Below, in pieces: positions 51,365 through 54,948 of a stretch of 54,948 nucleotides of DNA. The DNA is from Pseudomonas sp. PB120 (lineage in GTDB: Bacteria; Pseudomonadota; Gammaproteobacteria; Pseudomonadales; Pseudomonadaceae). The notes under the pieces are model-generated. The model did no database searches. It saw only the letters and a program-made list of their open reading frames with translations, and was not told the DNA's origin. The stretch covers positions 1 through 54,948 of the forward strand of contig NZ_RWIN01000117.1 in the NCBI RefSeq assembly GCF_009761815.1. The letters are read 5' to 3'. Position numbers and translations under genes: made by a program. Numbering within the stretch: position 1 is the stretch's first letter; every line of letters begins with the position of its first letter.

Positions 51365-54010
51365 ATGCAAGACCTCGATCCCGTCGAAACCCAGGAATGG
51401 CTGGACGCCCTGGAATCGGTTCTCGACAAAGAAGGCGAAGACCGCGCTCACTATCTGATGACCCGTATGGGCGAACTCGCGACCCGCAGCGGCTCGCAGT
51501 TGCCTTATGCCATCACCACGCCGTACCGCAACACGATCCCTGTGACCCACGAAGCACGCATGCCTGGCGACCTGTTCATGGAACGCCGCATTCGCTCGTT
51601 GGTGCGCTGGAACGCGATGGCCATGGTGATGCGTACGAACCTGAAAGATTCGGACCTGGGCGGTCACATTTCCAGCTTCGCCTCCAGCGCCACGCTGTAT
51701 GACATCGGCTTCAACTACTTCTTCCAGGCCCCGACCGACGAACACGGCGGCGACCTGATCTACTTCCAGGGCCACACCTCGCCAGGCGTTTACGCCCGTG
51801 CGTTCATGGAAGGCCGCATCACCGAAGACCAGATGAACAACTTCCGCCAGGAAGTCGACGGTCAGGGCCTGTCGTCCTACCCGCACCCTTGGCTGATGCC
51901 TGACTTCTGGCAGTTCCCGACCGTATCCATGGGTCTGGGCCCGATCCAGGCGATCTACCAGGCACGCTTCATGAAGTACCTGGAAGCGCGAGGCTTCATC
52001 CCGGAAGGCAAGCAGAAAGTCTGGTGCTTCCTGGGCGACGGCGAGTGCGACGAGCCGGAATCCCTGGGCGCGATCTCGCTGGCTGGCCGCGAGAAGCTCG
52101 ACAACCTGATCTTCGTCATCAACTGCAACCTGCAGCGCCTCGACGGCCCGGTTCGCGGCAACGGCAAGATCATCCAGGAACTCGAAGGCGTGTTCCGCGG
52201 TGCTCAGTGGAACGTGACCAAAGTCATCTGGGGCCGCTTCTGGGACCCACTGCTGGCCAAGGACGTCGACGGTATCCTGCAACGTCGCATGGACGAAGTC
52301 ATCGACGGCGAGTACCAGAACTACAAAGCCAAAGACGGCGCGTTCGTGCGTGAACACTTCTTCAACTCGCCAGAACTCAAGGCGATGGTTGCAGACTTGT
52401 CCGACGACGAGATCTGGAAACTCAACCGTGGCGGCCACGACCCGTACAAGGTCTACGCGGCGTACCACGAAGCGGTCAACCACAAAGAACAACCGACCGT
52501 TATCCTGGCCAAGACCATCAAGGGTTATGGCACCGGTGCCGGCGAAGCGAAGAACACCGCGCACAACACCAAGAAAGTGGATGTTGAAAGCCTGAAGCTG
52601 TTCCGCGATCGTTTCGACATTCCGGTCAAGGATTCCGAACTGGAAAACCTGCCGTTCTTCAAGCCGGAGCCGAACAGCGCCGAAGCCCGCTACCTGAGCG
52701 AGCGCCGCACTGCACTGGGCGGTTTCGTGCCACAGCGCCGCGCGCAAAGCTTCAGCGTGCCGACCCCGTCGCTCGATACCCTCAAGGCAATCCTGGACGG
52801 CTCGGGCGACCGTGAAATCTCCACCACCATGGCTTTCGTGCGGATTCTCGCGCAGCTGGTCAAGGACAAGGACATCGGCCCACGCATCGTTCCGATCATC
52901 CCGGACGAAGCCCGTACCTTCGGTATGGAAGGCATGTTCCGTCAGTTGGGCATCTACTCCTCCGTCGGCCAGCTCTACGAGCCAGTCGATAAAGACCAGG
53001 TGATGTTCTACAAGGAAGACAAGAAGGGCCAGATCCTCGAAGAAGGCATCAACGAAGCGGGCGCCATGAGCTCCTTCATCGCTGCCGGTACTTCGTACTC
53101 CAGCCACAACCAGCCAATGCTGCCGTTCTACATCTTCTACTCGATGTTCGGCTTCCAGCGTATCGGCGACCTCGCCTGGGCCGCTGGCGACAGCCGTACC
53201 CGTGGCTTCCTGATCGGCGGCACCGCCGGCCGGACCACGCTGAACGGCGAAGGCCTGCAACACGAAGACGGTCACAGCCACATCCTGGCTGCCACCATCC
53301 CGAACTGCCGCACCTTTGATCCAACCTACGGCTACGAGCTGGCGGTGATCATTCAGGACGGCATGAAGAAGATGACCGAAGAGCAGCAGGACGTTTTCTA
53401 CTACATCACCGTGATGAACGAGTCCTACCAGCAGCCAGCCATGCCGGCCGGTGTCGAGGAAGGCATCATCAAGGGCATGTACCTGCTCGAAGAAGACACC
53501 CGCGAAGCGGCGCACCACGTACAGCTGATGGGCTCCGGCACCATCCTGCGTGAAGTCCGTGAAGCGGCGAAGATTCTGCGTGAAGAGTTCAACGTCGGTG
53601 CGGACGTATGGAGCGTGACCAGCTTCAACGAACTGCGTCGCGATGGCCTGGCCGTCGAGCGCACCAACCGTCTGCACCCGGGCCAGAAGCCTAAACTGAG
53701 CTACGTCGAAGAGTGCCTGAACGGCCGTAAAGGTCCGGTCATCGCGTCTACCGACTACATGAAGCTGTTCGCTGAGCAAATTCGTCAGTGGGTCCCGTCC
53801 AAGGAATTCAAAGTCCTGGGCACCGACGGTTTCGGCCGCAGTGACAGCCGCAAGAAGCTGCGTCACTTCTTCGAAGTCGATCGTCATTTCGTGGTGTTGG
53901 CAGCCCTGGAAGCATTGGCTGACCGTGGTGACATCGAACCTAAAGTGGTGGCTGAAGCCATCGCCAAGTTCGGTATCAACCCGGAAAAACGCAACCCACT
54001 GGACTGCTGA
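51365..54010 (+). CDS. aceE: Pyruvate dehydrogenase E1 component AceE
   Basis: Homodimeric thiamin-diphosphate enzyme of 881 residues that decarboxylates pyruvate and passes the acetyl group to the lipoyl domains of AceF. The thiamin-diphosphate motif GDG-x~27-N is GDGECDEPES (Gly224) to VINCN. The N-terminal MQDLDPVETQEWLDALESVL is the E2-binding region. ATG 51365 with GGAG fits; an open frame back to 51233 runs through the operators. aceF follows after 11 bases. Its cofactor comes from the thiamin route served by thiC and cytX in this window. Confidence 0.98.
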   Translation: MQDLDPVETQEWLDALESVLDKEGEDRAHYLMTRMGELATRSGSQLPYAITTPYRNTIPVTHEARMPGDLFMERRIRSLVRWNAMAMVMRTNLKDSDLGGHISSFASSATLYDIGFNYFFQAPTDEHGGDLIYFQGHTSPGVYARAFMEGRITEDQMNNFRQEVDGQGLSSYPHPWLMPDFWQFPTVSMGLGPIQAIYQARFMKYLEARGFIPEGKQKVWCFLGDGECDEPESLGAISLAGREKLDNLIFVINCNLQRLDGPVRGNGKIIQELEGVFRGAQWNVTKVIWGRFWDPLLAKDVDGILQRRMDEVIDGEYQNYKAKDGAFVREHFFNSPELKAMVADLSDDEIWKLNRGGHDPYKVYAAYHEAVNHKEQPTVILAKTIKGYGTGAGEAKNTAHNTKKVDVESLKLFRDRFDIPVKDSELENLPFFKPEPNSAEARYLSERRTALGGFVPQRRAQSFSVPTPSLDTLKAILDGSGDREISTTMAFVRILAQLVKDKDIGPRIVPIIPDEARTFGMEGMFRQLGIYSSVGQLYEPVDKDQVMFYKEDKKGQILEEGINEAGAMSSFIAAGTSYSSHNQPMLPFYIFYSMFGFQRIGDLAWAAGDSRTRGFLIGGTAGRTTLNGEGLQHEDGHSHILAATIPNCRTFDPTYGYELAVIIQDGMKKMTEEQQDVFYYITVMNESYQQPAMPAGVEEGIIKGMYLLEEDTREAAHHVQLMGSGTILREVREAAKILREEFNVGADVWSVTSFNELRRDGLAVERTNRLHPGQKPKLSYVEECLNGRKGPVIASTDYMKLFAEQIRQWVPSKEFKVLGTDGFGRSDSRKKLRHFFEVDRHFVVLAALEALADRGDIEPKVVAEAIAKFGINPEKRNPLDC

Positions 54011-54021
54011 GGAGAGATTCT

Positions 54022-54948
54022 GTGAGCGAACTCATTCGCGTACCTGACATCGGCAGCGGTGAAGGTGAAGTAATTGAACTGTTTGTGAAGGTCGGCGACC
54101 GTATCGAAGCCGACCAGAGCATCCTGACACTTGAGTCGGACAAGGCGAGCATGGAAGTGCCTGCGCCGAAGGCCGGTATCATCAAGAGCCTGAAAGTGAA
54201 GCTGGGCGATCGCCTGAAAGAAGGCGACGAATTGCTGGAACTGGAAGTCGAAGGTGCCGCTGCTGCCCCTGCGGCTGCCGCTGCTCCTGCTGCGAAAGCA
54301 GAGGCTGCCCCCGCTGCCGCGCCTGCACCCGCCGCGCCTGCCGCAGCTCCGGCTGCCGCCTCGGTTCAGCAAGTGCACGTGCCGGACATCGGTTCGGCGG
54401 GCAAGGCCCAGATCATCGAGATCCAGGTCAAGGTCGGCGACAGCGTCGAGGCTGATCAGTCGCTGATCACCCTGGAATCCGACAAGGCCAGCATGGAAAT
54501 CCCTTCTCCTGCCGCTGGCGTGGTCAAGAGCATCAGCGTCAAGCTCAACGACGAAGTCGGCACCGGCGACCTGATCCTGGATCTGGAAGTGGCGGGTGCT
54601 GCTGCACCGGCTGCCGCTCCGGCAGCTCCGGTTGCCGACAGCGTTCAGGACATCCATGTCCCGGACATCGGCTCGGCCGGCAAGGCCAAGATCATCGAAG
54701 TCCTGGTCAAGGCCGGCGACACCGTTGAAGCCGACCAGTCGCTGATCACCCTGGAATCCGATAAGGCGAGCATGGAAATTCCATCGCCAGCCGCTGGCGT
54801 GGTGGAAAGCGTTTCCGTCAAGCTGGATGACGAAGTCGGTACCGGCGACCTGATCCTGAAGCTGAAAGTCAAAGGCGCGGCGCCTGCTGCGGCCCCGGCT
54901 CCCGCTGCCGCTGCTGCGAGCGCTCCTGCGCCAGCCGCTGCTGCTCCT
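54022..54948 (+). CDS. aceF: Pyruvate dehydrogenase E2 (dihydrolipoyl acetyltransferase) AceF, 5' part
   Basis: Core acetyltransferase of the pyruvate dehydrogenase complex; only the first 309 codons are inside the window. It starts at GTG 54022, preceded by GAGGAGAG. Three lipoyl domains are present, each with an ESDKASM lipoylation site (Lys41, Lys155, Lys248), joined by flexible Ala/Pro linkers. Domains 2 and 3 are nearly identical, pointing to recent duplication. The peripheral-subunit-binding and catalytic domains lie beyond 54948. Confidence 0.96.
   Translation, partial: MSELIRVPDIGSGEGEVIELFVKVGDRIEADQSILTLESDKASMEVPAPKAGIIKSLKVKLGDRLKEGDELLELEVEGAAAAPAAAAAPAAKAEAAPAAAPAPAAPAAAPAAASVQQVHVPDIGSAGKAQIIEIQVKVGDSVEADQSLITLESDKASMEIPSPAAGVVKSISVKLNDEVGTGDLILDLEVAGAAAPAAAPAAPVADSVQDIHVPDIGSAGKAKIIEVLVKAGDTVEADQSLITLESDKASMEIPSPAAGVVESVSVKLDDEVGTGDLILKLKVKGAAPAAAPAPAAAAASAPAPAAAAP

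Noticed and set aside
51266..53887. Very long minus-strand open frame opposite aceE
   Set aside because: High-GC antisense shadow of aceE; its protein is low-complexity in Arg, His, Gln and Val and lacks any domain.

Overview
The window is ordinary chromosomal DNA from a fluorescent Pseudomonas (P. fluorescens/P. putida lineage, not P. aeruginosa). The evidence is gene content and order (serB, parC/parE, yqiA-cpdA-yqiB-nudF, thiC, waaA, hldE, msbA, the LPS core genes, glnE, aceE/aceF), high GC, and nine inverted REP doublets (REPINs) of the type common in P. fluorescens. I see no tRNA, rRNA, CRISPR array, insertion sequence, prophage or plasmid gene. No species name can be given from sequence alone.

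Layout. 1-5900: a PilZ-like protein gene, serB, an AhpA/YtjB (SMP_2) membrane protein and a PqiC-type lipoprotein. 6041-14587, all on the minus strand: nudF, yqiB (DUF1249), cpdA, yqiA, parE, a phytase-like esterase, a retropepsin-like protease and parC, tightly packed with several 1-10 base overlaps. 14794-19310: an RsiV-type lipoprotein, then a thiC-cytX thiamin unit behind a clear TPP riboswitch. 19309-26735: a TolC-family channel, waaA (Kdo transferase), a LysR regulator divergent from an SMR efflux pump, an FAD oxidoreductase/aldo-keto reductase pair, and a protein with a decayed Nudix box.

26766-47698 is the LPS outer-membrane locus. It holds a lower-GC cassette of three glycosyltransferase-like genes, hldE, a PIG-L deacetylase (DnpA-like), mig-14, msbA, a kinase-like protein, a polytopic GT-C-like membrane protein, a GT2 glycosyltransferase, the core carbamoyltransferase, a YceK-like lipoprotein, and the overlapping run waaF-waaC-waaG-waaP followed by three more LPS kinase-like genes. 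Together these make and activate heptose (hldE), add Kdo (waaA), heptoses (waaC, waaF) and hexose (waaG), phosphorylate and carbamoylate the inner core, and flip the lipid A-core (msbA). No recognisable O-antigen ligase WaaL is present.

47699-54948: a REPIN-rich gap, glnE (control of glutamine synthetase), a 384-base regulatory gap with three palindromes, and aceE/aceF (pyruvate dehydrogenase E1 and E2). aceF runs off the end and already shows three lipoyl domains.

Most interesting points: a cyclase-like but apparently inactive C-terminal domain on the SerB-linked membrane protein; a GT29-sialyltransferase-like protein in the low-GC cassette; five kinase-fold LPS proteins, two lacking the usual catalytic Asp and one a tandem double kinase; structured leaders before waaF and before the carbamoyltransferase gene; and a phased operator-like pair before aceE.
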